NCBI GenBank assembly: GCA_934457145.1
Contig: CAKSHP010000002.1
Location: 80,625 to 144,624 of the forward strand
Reading direction: 5' to 3'
Length of the DNA: 64,000 nucleotides
From: an uncultured Clostridia bacterium
GTDB lineage: Bacteria; Bacillota; Clostridia; UBA1381; UMGS1253
The notes beneath the pieces are model-generated. The model worked only from the letters and a program-made list of their open reading frames with translations. It did no database searches and was not told the origin of the DNA. Both the position numbers and the translations under genes were made by a program. Shown here piece by piece: positions 51,201 through 58,776 of the stretch. Position 1 is the first letter of the stretch. Each line of letters begins with the position of its first letter.

Positions 51201-52712
51201 GTAAATAACACGCGTATAGCATATAACGAAGCTGCGGACGGCTTTAAAATTGTAAAAGGCAAAAAAACGCTTGTAAGAATTATTGTTCAGAACGGCGACA
51301 AAGAGCCTTGTGTATATCTTTTGCGCCTTACAAGCAATCAGCCGGATTCCGAAAGTCTGATTGAAGCACTTAAGGTAAACGTTGGCGGAAATTCGAAACA
51401 GCTTACTGCAACCGACGGTAAAAACTACACTTTAAACGTTGGTTATAAAATTGATTCATTTAGTTTTACCCCGGTTTTGGCGCAAGGTATTTCATACACC
51501 GTAAACGGCGATGAACCGAAAGAAAGCTATGATCTTGCATACGGAGAAAACACGTTTGAGATAACAGCTTCGGATGAAAACAGCAACACTCAAACCGTTA
51601 TTCTTAAGGTTACCCGTGCAAACGAGCCTTCTTCTCCTTCGTCAAAGAACATAACAGTATACTTCACTTTGTACGGAGACGATCTGCACGGCAGCGGCGG
51701 TGATGTGCATACTTATCAGAAAACAAAATCTTCGCTTAAAGTTTGGATTGAAAGGAAGGCATATACTCTCCCCGCTGACAGCACAGTGCTTGATTTGTTT
51801 GAAAAAGCGCTCACACAGGCAGATATTTCATGGACAAACGAAGGCGGTAACTATATTTCAGAAATTAACGACCTTGCCGAGTTTGACAACGGCACAAATT
51901 CAGGCTGGATGTATCTTTTAAATAATAAACACCCGTCTTACGGTGTTGCCGAGCAAGGCATTAAAAACGGCGATAATGTAATTTTCCATTATACAGATGA
52001 TTATACCTTAGAAGAAGGCTCGGAAAAATGGAACAGCGGCTGGAACTCATCTTCAGGAAACGGCAGTACCGGTGATGATAAAAAAGACGACAGCAAAAAA
52101 GATGACGATACGAAAAAAGACGATGAACAAAAGAACGACGATAAAAAGGATGATAACAAACCGTCTAATCCTTTCAAAGACGTTAAAGACACCGACTGGT
52201 TCTTTGATGATGTTTGCAAAGCATATGAAACAGGCATAATAAGCGGAACAAAAGAAGATGAATTTTCACCGCTTGTAAATGTTGACCGTGCTATGTTTAT
52301 AACAATGCTTTACCGCCTTGACAAACAAACTCAAACCGGCGAAACAGCATTTGAAGATGTTGACAAAAACGCATATTATAATGACGCTGTTTTCTGGGCA
52401 ACTCAAAACGGCATCACTTACGGAATAAGCGAAAATAAATTTGCTCCGTCTGTGGAACTTACAAGAGAACAGGCGGCTGCAATTTTGTACCGTTATGCAG
52501 AATATAAAGGTTATGATTTATCAAAATCGCAGGAGTTGACAAACTTTATCGATTCTGATAAAATAAATTTGTGGGCGCAGGAGCCTTTAAAATGGGCTGT
52601 GGCAAACGAACTTATAAAAGGCACGGAAACTGATAAGCTTTCGGCAGACAGCTTTGCAACCCGTGCTCAGATAACCGCAATACTTATAAGATTTGTTTCA
52701 ATGTTTAAATAA
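48282..52712 (+). CDS. Large SLH surface protein with DUF4430-type domains, putative cobalamin capture protein
   Basis: A 1476-residue exported protein with a signal peptide (1-24, ending NVFA). Domains in order, with rough positions: a degenerate DUF4430-like domain (30-165, GVSALDVLVSAH and GCGFFINGTQPH); beta domains and a cadherin-like domain (about 290-395); a domain at about 650-920 with YGIDFYVYGNSFTDGG and AEPGQVYVSEDNKTWYALAGSE; a second cadherin-like domain (about 1020-1110); a clear DUF4430 domain (about 1123-1243, ADSTVLDLFEKAL and GTNSGWMYLLNN); an Asp/Lys-rich linker (about 1255-1293); three SLH repeats to the end. DUF4430 is the fold of the beta domain of transcobalamin. I start at ATG 48282, with AAAGGA 9 nt upstream. 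First gene behind the B12 riboswitch. Binding of B12 is inferred. Confidence 0.85.
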   Translation: MKRKLLSLVLALSMLLSLTGNVFANDASQQKSVVVSFSAQAENAFLCAPQINKEIKSDLAESFGYSDKVTDGVSALDVLVSAHIEVFGSDFNAQNCNEYLKLNGSTISKIFGTETSGCGFFINGTQPHNDVLNESPYGNYYTGYMIDESVVSNGDFVEFAIYQDEYALDNYVSFEQNSKKISLLEIAQNTTVSLTLKGYSIGWYGCNTDEDILKATKPLADVKLCTIDKNSGAATDIKDAVTDENGVVKVSFSEIGEYYLSAYVSQESIDDGETPVIMPLLKVNVTKPAPKFEKFEFLTSGFSDWKANTTFSPDVTEYNLHVKSATVKKITVQRTTAYDESKYTAFAAYKDADGNDVKVDIPSEKLTFFENIPFGDFKIEVTICDKEDENKKTVYTFMINRPYDTTKTIKDKGISVTAHGREVSAAKYNGELEGTMFKADENANILENEKTGVTATHYNYKTFILNSTDEFTASFEAKSEYSHIRYSTDNENWTELKTNSGKTEVLTIGSENKKVLKIQVLDDETYRANIAAGNDGFFETEPTEYTVYVEKIDLNEDDAKILSASSQSGDWYPSFKSDRYSYQIVVPNGTEVFPSISFTISENASAKLENDLLTADENGVYTIELTKKDQTVNITSQSGLVISYKFKALAKSKYDVPDKVVDYFCIGSQYTNITFGILPEATLAASLKSLGSFGGYITYYYENPITDDPNNKYGIDFYVYGNSFTDGGSAAEPGQVYVSEDNKTWYALAGSEHYSDALHTDYTITYTKDENGKATWTDNKENSSSKQTNWPLASNYYLNDFASQDSYTYTGIVLDSNQGTITGDGTTAAFSGETKFGYADYYANGTIGADVNPYVLKPAKSNGFDLKWAVDENKNPINVSDKEFHYIKIATASNIWAGAFNEKSTEITQVVRTIKQESEVGKTKAPSSVTVFDSVSEKVINLNDNQTIYDVNTDDLKYASIKLNNADAEDNIYVNNTRIAYNEAADGFKIVKGKKTLVRIIVQNGDKEPCVYLLRLTSNQPDSESLIEALKVNVGGNSKQLTATDGKNYTLNVGYKIDSFSFTPVLAQGISYTVNGDEPKESYDLAYGENTFEITASDENSNTQTVILKVTRANEPSSPSSKNITVYFTLYGDDLHGSGGDVHTYQKTKSSLKVWIERKAYTLPADSTVLDLFEKALTQADISWTNEGGNYISEINDLAEFDNGTNSGWMYLLNNKHPSYGVAEQGIKNGDNVIFHYTDDYTLEEGSEKWNSGWNSSSGNGSTGDDKKDDSKKDDDTKKDDEQKNDDKKDDNKPSNPFKDVKDTDWFFDDVCKAYETGIISGTKEDEFSPLVNVDRAMFITMLYRLDKQTQTGETAFEDVDKNAYYNDAVFWATQNGITYGISENKFAPSVELTREQAAAILYRYAEYKGYDLSKSQELTNFIDSDKINLWAQEPLKWAVANELIKGTETDKLSADSFATRAQITAILIRFVSMFK

Positions 52713-52784
52713 GCTTTTTTTGCAGGCTGCGCAGCTTCTGTTTTGCGCAGCCTGTATATTAATTTTTATAAATAGGTGATTGTT

Positions 52785-54392
52785 TTGAAAAAAGTATTAA
52801 GCTGTATTTTAGTTATATTTTTTACGTTTACAAATATTTCTTTTTCGCAAAATGAAGAGTATGAAAACGCTTTAACCTCATGCTCCGGTTTTCTTGTAAA
52901 AAACATAACAAATCCTACTGTCTCATCAATCGGCGGAGAATGGATGATTTTAGGTCTGGCAAGATATAACCCGGATAAATACTCAGACATTTTTGAAAAG
53001 TACTACAAAAACGTGTGCGAATATGTAAAAGAAAAAAACGGTGTTTTGCATAACAGAAAGTACACGGAATATTCAAGGGTTGTAATTGCTTTAAGCGCGA
53101 TCGGAAAAGATGTAACAAACGTTGAAGGATATAACCTTTTATCACCTTTGGGAGATTACAGCAAAGTGGTTTGGCAGGGATTAAACGGGCCTATATTTGC
53201 TTTGATTGCACTTGACACAAAAAATTATGAAATGCCTGTTTGCCCGACTGCGCAAACGCAGGCAACAAGGCAGATGTATATTGACTATATTATAAACGCG
53301 CAGCTTGAAAACGGCGGATTTTCTTTAAACAAAAATTCCGACGCTGATGTTGATATAACTGCAATGGCTCTGCAAGCGCTTTCAAGATACAAAAACGATG
53401 AAAAAGTTTTAAATGCAATTAATAAAGCGCTTGATTATTTAAGTGCAGTTCAAAACAGTGCCGGCGGTTTTTCGAGTCAGGGAAATGTTAACAGCGAAAG
53501 CAGCGCCCAGGTTTTATGCGCTCTTTCAGCGCTTAATATTTCTGCCGATGATTTAAGATTTGTAAAAAATTCAAACACTGTTTTAAATGCACTTATGTCA
53601 TTTTATATACAAAATGAGGGTTTTTCACATTTGCATGACTCTGCAAACAACATTATGGCAACTGAACAGGCTTTTTATGCGCTCACGGCCTATATGCGTA
53701 ATGTAAACGGCAAAACCGCGCTTTATGATATGAGTGACGTGAAAACAGATGATATTTCGGCATCTCCTCTGCCCGGAGGACTTGAAAACAAAAATAAGGA
53801 TGTTAAACCGACAAGTATAATATATAAAAACAAAACTTTTTCAGATACACAAAATAATGAATACGAAAAGCAGATATCAGCGCTTGCTTCACGCGGAATA
53901 ATAAACGGAAAAAGCGAAAATGTTTTTGACCCGGACGCAACGCTGACAAGAGCAGAGTTTGCAACATTAATTGTCGGCGCTTTAAATCTTCCTGTGTGCG
54001 AAAACAAAATTTTTGATGACGTAAACGAAGGCGACTGGTATTATAAATATATTTCAACTGCATTTAAGTATAACATAATAAGCGGAATATCCGTTAATCT
54101 TTTTAATCCAAACGGCTCAATCAGCCGTCAGGAGGCGTCTGCAATAATTACGCGCTGCGCGGATTTGTGCGGATATGATACATCTATGGAATATGTTAAA
54201 ACGCAGATGGCAATTTCCGATTTTGAAGACTATAAAGAAATATCATCATGGGCGCAAAGCGCGGCGGCGTTTTGTATTTCTCATAATATTATTTCAGATG
54301 ACAGAGCGCAGTTTAAGCCGCATGAGGCAATCCACAGAGATGAAGCGGCATACATGATCTATACGCTTTTGGAAATTTCAAAACTTCTTTAA
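52785..54392 (+). CDS. SLH surface protein with alpha/alpha-toroid domain (intrinsic-factor alpha-domain-like)
   Basis: A 535-residue exported protein with a signal peptide (about 1-22). Residues about 25-325 form repeats typical of the terpenoid-cyclase/cobalamin-binding-protein toroid: NGGFSLNKNSDADVDITAMAL, AGGFSSQGNVNSESSAQVLCAL and EGFSHLHDSANNIMATEQAFYAL, each a loop followed by an inner helix. The eukaryotic proteins with this fold next to a DUF4430-type domain are intrinsic factor and transcobalamin. Three SLH repeats follow (about 355-535: TLTRAEFATLIVGAL, SISRQEASAIITRC, AIHRDEAAYMIYTLL). The start is TTG 52785 (MKKVLSC) with AGGTG 6 nt upstream. It probably pairs with the DUF4430 proteins encoded on both sides. 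Enzymatic terpene chemistry is unlikely for a wall-anchored protein. Confidence 0.85.
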   Translation: MKKVLSCILVIFFTFTNISFSQNEEYENALTSCSGFLVKNITNPTVSSIGGEWMILGLARYNPDKYSDIFEKYYKNVCEYVKEKNGVLHNRKYTEYSRVVIALSAIGKDVTNVEGYNLLSPLGDYSKVVWQGLNGPIFALIALDTKNYEMPVCPTAQTQATRQMYIDYIINAQLENGGFSLNKNSDADVDITAMALQALSRYKNDEKVLNAINKALDYLSAVQNSAGGFSSQGNVNSESSAQVLCALSALNISADDLRFVKNSNTVLNALMSFYIQNEGFSHLHDSANNIMATEQAFYALTAYMRNVNGKTALYDMSDVKTDDISASPLPGGLENKNKDVKPTSIIYKNKTFSDTQNNEYEKQISALASRGIINGKSENVFDPDATLTRAEFATLIVGALNLPVCENKIFDDVNEGDWYYKYISTAFKYNIISGISVNLFNPNGSISRQEASAIITRCADLCGYDTSMEYVKTQMAISDFEDYKEISSWAQSAAAFCISHNIISDDRAQFKPHEAIHRDEAAYMIYTLLEISKLL

Positions 54393-54404
54393 CCGGAGGA
54401 TATG

Positions 54405-55211
54405 ATGAAAAAAAATAAGATAATTGTTTTTTCGCTGATAATAATTGTTTTAGCCGCAGCGTTTTGGTGGGGCGGAAACTCCCCTGCGCTCCACGGCTGG
54501 AATGTTAATGATAATTTCGAGCAAACAGACGGACAAGAAAACAAAAAAGACGAAAATTTATTATCATCAGCAAAACCGGATGTACAGGCAAATGAAAACG
54601 AAAATTTAAAAACTGAGCCGCCTCAAAAAGATACGGAATCCGCAAAGGATGAAAAAAAGGATTTGCCGCAAAAAACGGTGGAAGTCAAAAAAAGTGAGCC
54701 GCAAAAAACAGATAAATATCATACAGATCCCGTACCGAGCGGCAAACCTCAGCCGGTTGAACCCGAAAACGCAAATGTAAACAACAATGAAAAAAGCTGC
54801 ACTCTTTCAGTAACATGCAAAACCATTTTAGATAATATGGATATGCTCGATCCTTTAAAATACGATCTTGTTCCTGAAGACGGCGTCATTTTTAAAGAAA
54901 CCACCGTTCATTTTTACGAAGGTGAAAGTGTGTTTAATGTTTTACAGCGCGAGCTGAAAAAAGCGAAAATACACATGGAATTTACCGACACACCCATGTA
55001 TAACAGCGCATATATAGAAGGAATTAACAATATTTATGAGTTTGACTGCGGCGAAGGCTCAGGTTGGATGTATCGAGTAAACGGTTGGTTTCCAAACTAC
55101 GGTTGCAGCCGCTATCAGCTTAAAGACGGCGATAAAATAGAATGGATATACACTTGCAGTCTCGGAAAGGATATCGGAGCATACGTTTCCGAAAACGAAA
55201 AAAATGAATGA
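54405..55211 (+). CDS. Membrane-tethered DUF4430 protein (transcobalamin beta-domain-like)
   Basis: A 268-residue protein with an N-terminal membrane anchor (IIVFSLIIIVLAAAFWWGG), a Lys/Pro/Glu-rich flexible spacer (about 40-125), and a C-terminal DUF4430 domain (about 130-260). That domain has CTLSVTCKTILDNM, EGESVFNVLQRELKKA, the typical GEGSGWMYRVNGWFPNYGCSRY and LKDGDKIEWIYTC. There is no lipobox. GGAGG lies 5 nt before the second ATG (54405). It overlaps ecfT by 8 nt, so it is coupled to the transporter and is the likely hand-over subunit at the membrane. B12 binding is inferred from the fold, the riboswitch and the neighbours. Confidence 0.85.
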   Translation: MKKNKIIVFSLIIIVLAAAFWWGGNSPALHGWNVNDNFEQTDGQENKKDENLLSSAKPDVQANENENLKTEPPQKDTESAKDEKKDLPQKTVEVKKSEPQKTDKYHTDPVPSGKPQPVEPENANVNNNEKSCTLSVTCKTILDNMDMLDPLKYDLVPEDGVIFKETTVHFYEGESVFNVLQRELKKAKIHMEFTDTPMYNSAYIEGINNIYEFDCGEGSGWMYRVNGWFPNYGCSRYQLKDGDKIEWIYTCSLGKDIGAYVSENEKNE

Positions 55212-56091
55212 ATTTAAAAGATATCACCCTGTTGCAAATTTTTTATATTTTGCAGCTGTAATAGGATTTTCAATGGTTGTGCTAAACCCTGTTTGCCTTA
55301 TAATATCGTTTTTTGCTTCGGTGTGCTATTCGATAATTTTAAACGGTAAAAAAGCGGCAAAATTTGATTTTATGTTCATTTTGCCGATGATATTTGTTGC
55401 AGCGCTTATCAACCCATTGTTTAATCACGAAGGCGCCACAATTATAGGCTATTTCAGAAACGGAAATCCTCTGACGCTTGAATCCGTGCTGTACGGTTTT
55501 GCGTCCTCTGTTATGCTTGCGTGTGTTATATGTTGGTTTTCGTGCTTTAACAAGATTATGACAAGTGATAAATTTGTTTATCTTTTCGGAAAAGTAACGC
55601 CTTCGCTTTCATTAGTCCTGTCAATGGTTTTAAGGTTTGTTCCCCGATTTAATCAGCATTTAAAAATAATATATAATTCTCAAAAATCAATTGGTTTCGA
55701 CGCTTTGGAGGGCAATTTATTTCAGAAAATGAAAAAATGCATAACAATTATGTCGGTTATGGTTACGTGGGCTTTGGAAAATTCAATAGAAACTGCCGAC
55801 AGTATGAGAAGCCGCGGTTACGCAAATTCAAACAGAAGCTTTTTTTCGATTTTCACTTTTGAAACTAAAGACAAAACGGCGATTTGCTGTTTGATTTTTT
55901 TAATTATATACATTATCGCAGGTCTTGCAAGCAAATCGGTTTATTTTTATTATTTTCCGAAAACAGCGCGAATTAAAATATCTTTTTATTCGCTGAGCGT
56001 TTATATTTCATATTTTTTATTATGTTTTATGCCTGTTATAATCGAAATTAAGGAGCAGCTTAAATGGAAGTCTATAAAATCGAAAATTTAA
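55204..56091 (+). CDS. ecfT: ECF transporter transmembrane subunit EcfT
   Basis: A 295-residue T component with five or six hydrophobic helices and the two coupling-helix regions that grip the ATPases. The C-terminal coupling motif ADSMRSRGY is an X-R-G type, and VTPSLSLVLSMVLRFVPRF is a typical EcfT stretch. It overlaps the DUF4430 gene and is itself overlapped by 28 nt by the ATPase/S-component gene, so all three are translated together. It is probably dedicated to this operon's S domain and not shared. Confidence 0.93.
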   Translation: MNEFKRYHPVANFLYFAAVIGFSMVVLNPVCLIISFFASVCYSIILNGKKAAKFDFMFILPMIFVAALINPLFNHEGATIIGYFRNGNPLTLESVLYGFASSVMLACVICWFSCFNKIMTSDKFVYLFGKVTPSLSLVLSMVLRFVPRFNQHLKIIYNSQKSIGFDALEGNLFQKMKKCITIMSVMVTWALENSIETADSMRSRGYANSNRSFFSIFTFETKDKTAICCLIFLIIYIIAGLASKSVYFYYFPKTARIKISFYSLSVYISYFLLCFMPVIIEIKEQLKWKSIKSKI

Positions 56092-58712
56092 CATTTAAAT
56101 ACCCTCAATCGCAAACATGTGCTTTAAACGATATTTCACTTTCAATAAATAAAGGCGAATTTGTTACAATTTGCGGAAAATCCGGCTGCGGAAAATCCAC
56201 TCTTTTAAGACAGTTAAAACCCTGTATTTCCCCGCACGGAGGCAGAAACGGAAATATATATTTTGAAAATCAAAATCTTTTTTTGCTTTCTTTAAAAGAG
56301 CAAAGTCAAAAAATAGGCTTTGTTTTTCAAAATCCTGATAATCAAATCGTGTGCGACAAAGTGTGGCATGAGCTTGCGTTCGGACTTGAGAATTTGGGAC
56401 TTAATCAAAATGAAATTCGCCAAAGAGTTGCCGAAACGGCTGCATTTTTCGGCATACAATCATGGTTTCACAAACCTGTCTGCAATCTGTCCGGAGGTCA
56501 AAAACAAATTTTAAATCTTGCGTCAGTTATGGTAATGCAGCCGACTGTTTTGATTTTAGACGAACCGACAAGTCAGCTTGATCCGATTGCCGCATCAGAC
56601 TTTTTTGCTGTTCTTTTAAAAATTAACCGCGAATTTGCAACAACCGTTATCTTGAGCGAACATCGCCTTGAAGACGCTTTTTCAATATCTGACAGGATAG
56701 TTGTTATGGATAACGGAAAAATTCTTGCATCTTCTGCACCGAATGCAATCGGTACACCGCTGAAAGCTGCAAACCACGATATGATTTATGCGCTGCCGAC
56801 AGCTATGCGCTGTGCAATGGAATTTGAAGAAAATTTAAATTCTCTGCCAATCACAGTGCGTGACGGTCAAAAATGGCTTTTAAACTTTAGTCAAACCCAT
56901 ACTGTTGATGAAAGTAAAATTATAAGAGAAAATAAAACTTTAAGCACACAAAAAATTATAGATATAAAAAATTTAAAATTCCGATATGAAAAAAATGATG
57001 ATGATATAATAAAAAATCTTTCATGCAAGATTTTTAAAGGAGAAATATATGCAATTCTCGGAGGAAACGGAGCCGGAAAAACAACGCTGCTATCTCTGAT
57101 TTGCGGGCAAAACCTCCCCTACAGCGGAAAAATTTTAATTGGCGGCAAAAACATTGAAAATTTTAAAACTCCTTTGGAATACGGCGTGTGTCTTTTATCG
57201 CAAAACCCGGCGTCTCTTTTCATTAAAAAAACGCTTCTTCTTGATTTTTGGGAGACGTTAAACCAATGTAAAATGTCAAAAGAAGAAAAGGAAAGAAAAT
57301 TATCTGAAGTTATAAATTTATGCGAGCTTGACAGCCTTTTAGACATGCATCCTTATGACCTTTCGGGCGGTGAAGCGCAAAGAGCGGCAATGGCAAAAAT
57401 TTTGCTTTTAAACCCTAAAATAATTCTTTTAGATGAACCCACAAAAGGTATAGATGCATATTTTAAAATTAAGCTTGCCGATATTTTGTGTTCTTTAAAA
57501 AAGGCCGGAACAACAATCGTTATGGTATCGCATGACATTGAGTTTTGCGCAAACTATGCCGACCGCTGTGCAATGCTTTTTGACGGCGAAATTATCGGTG
57601 AAAGTGAGCCGGATGAGTTTTTTAAAGACAAAAATTTTTATACCACAACCGCAGCGAGGATATCAAAAAATATTATTCCGAAAGCGCTTTTGGCAAAAGA
57701 TATAGTATCTGCCTGCGGAAAAACTTTAAAGCAGCCCGTCTTTGATGTTAAGCCCGATTTTAAAGTTAAAGATATATCGTATAAGAAAGCACAAAAGAAA
57801 CCGCCGGTTACATTCAAAAATATTATTTCAGGCAGTTTGTGTATTTTAATATGTATACTTGCAAATGTTTTGTTTTATAAAAAGCTGACGGGAGTTTTAA
57901 GCACAGTCTTTACGCTTGTTTCAATTTTGTTTTCAGGCTTTGGAATTAACTTAATTGTTCCGCAGCATGCGCTGGATTTTTCAGAAAGTGCAGTCAAAAC
58001 GCCTGCCGGAAAGTCTAAACCTAAAAATATATTTTTAATTTTAGCGGCAATTTTATTAATAGGCGGAACCGTTTTAGCCGGCGTTTATCTTCTTAATAAC
58101 AAAAAATACTATTTTATAAGTCTTTTAATAATACTTGAAACGATCATGTTTTTCTTTTTTTCTTTTGAAAAACGAAAACCTAACGCAAGAGAGATTATAA
58201 CGCTTAGTGTACTGTGCGCCATAGGCGTTGCCGGACGAGCCGCATTTTTTATGCTTCCGCAGTTTAAACCTATTCTTGCCGTGATAATAATATCAGGCAT
58301 ATGTTTCGGAGCCGAAGCCGGATTTTTAGTTGGCGCAGTAAGCGGATTTGTTTCCAATTTCTTTTTTGCTCAAGGACCATGGACTCCGTGGCAAATGTTT
58401 GCGTTCGGAGTTTGCGGATTTCTCAGCGGATTTCTTTTTCAGACGGGATTTTTGCGTAAAACAAAAGGCTCAATATGTATTTTCGGATTTATATGCGCAA
58501 TAATATTTTACGGCGGTATTGTAAATCTTGCTTCCGTTATGCAGATAACGCAAAAACCAACCTTTGACCTGATAGCCGCAACATATGCTCTTGGGCTTCC
58601 CTTTGATATTATACATGCGGCGTCCACAGCATTTTTCTTGTATTTTATTGCGGCACCCATGATAGAAAAAATCGACAGAATTAAAATTAAATACGGACTT
58701 TTGGAAAAATAA
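56064..58712 (+). CDS. Fused ECF importer subunit: EcfA-EcfA'-S component
   Basis: An 882-residue polypeptide fusing three usual subunits. ABC domain 1 (about 1-235) has GKSGCGKST, VFQNPDNQ, NLSGGQKQ and LILDEPTSQLDP. ABC domain 2 (about 290-515) has GGNGAGKTT, LLSQNPAS, DLSGGEAQR and ILLDEPTKGID. A linker and about four hydrophobic helices (about 585-700) follow. The C-terminal S component (about 706-882, six helices) has LCAIGVAGRAAFFMLPQFKP, ICFGAEAGFLVGAVSGFVSNFFFAQGPWTPWQMFAFGVCGF and GLPFDIIHAASTAFFLYF. With EcfT this is a complete ECF importer. The substrate is most likely cobalamin or a corrinoid, given the riboswitch. GGAG lies upstream of ATG 56064. Confidence 0.92.
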   Translation: MEVYKIENLTFKYPQSQTCALNDISLSINKGEFVTICGKSGCGKSTLLRQLKPCISPHGGRNGNIYFENQNLFLLSLKEQSQKIGFVFQNPDNQIVCDKVWHELAFGLENLGLNQNEIRQRVAETAAFFGIQSWFHKPVCNLSGGQKQILNLASVMVMQPTVLILDEPTSQLDPIAASDFFAVLLKINREFATTVILSEHRLEDAFSISDRIVVMDNGKILASSAPNAIGTPLKAANHDMIYALPTAMRCAMEFEENLNSLPITVRDGQKWLLNFSQTHTVDESKIIRENKTLSTQKIIDIKNLKFRYEKNDDDIIKNLSCKIFKGEIYAILGGNGAGKTTLLSLICGQNLPYSGKILIGGKNIENFKTPLEYGVCLLSQNPASLFIKKTLLLDFWETLNQCKMSKEEKERKLSEVINLCELDSLLDMHPYDLSGGEAQRAAMAKILLLNPKIILLDEPTKGIDAYFKIKLADILCSLKKAGTTIVMVSHDIEFCANYADRCAMLFDGEIIGESEPDEFFKDKNFYTTTAARISKNIIPKALLAKDIVSACGKTLKQPVFDVKPDFKVKDISYKKAQKKPPVTFKNIISGSLCILICILANVLFYKKLTGVLSTVFTLVSILFSGFGINLIVPQHALDFSESAVKTPAGKSKPKNIFLILAAILLIGGTVLAGVYLLNNKKYYFISLLIILETIMFFFFSFEKRKPNAREIITLSVLCAIGVAGRAAFFMLPQFKPILAVIIISGICFGAEAGFLVGAVSGFVSNFFFAQGPWTPWQMFAFGVCGFLSGFLFQTGFLRKTKGSICIFGFICAIIFYGGIVNLASVMQITQKPTFDLIAATYALGLPFDIIHAASTAFFLYFIAAPMIEKIDRIKIKYGLLEK

Positions 58713-58721
58713 TTTTTTTAT

Positions 58722-58770
58722 AAGCAAACAAAAAGAACGCCTTAATTTTAGCGTTCTTTTTTGTTTGCTT
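58722..58770. terminator. Bidirectional terminator between the cobalamin operon and prsA
   Basis: AAGCAAACAAAAAGAACGC pairs over about 19 bp with GCGTTCTTTTTTGTTTGCTT around a 10-nt loop. Confidence 0.92.
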
Positions 58771-58776
58771 TAATTA

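Noticed and set aside
52785..54392. Terpene/squalene cyclase or prenyltransferase enzyme
   Set aside because: It has the same toroid repeats, but the protein is exported, wall-anchored by SLH repeats and in a B12-controlled operon, with no obvious DxDD acid motif.
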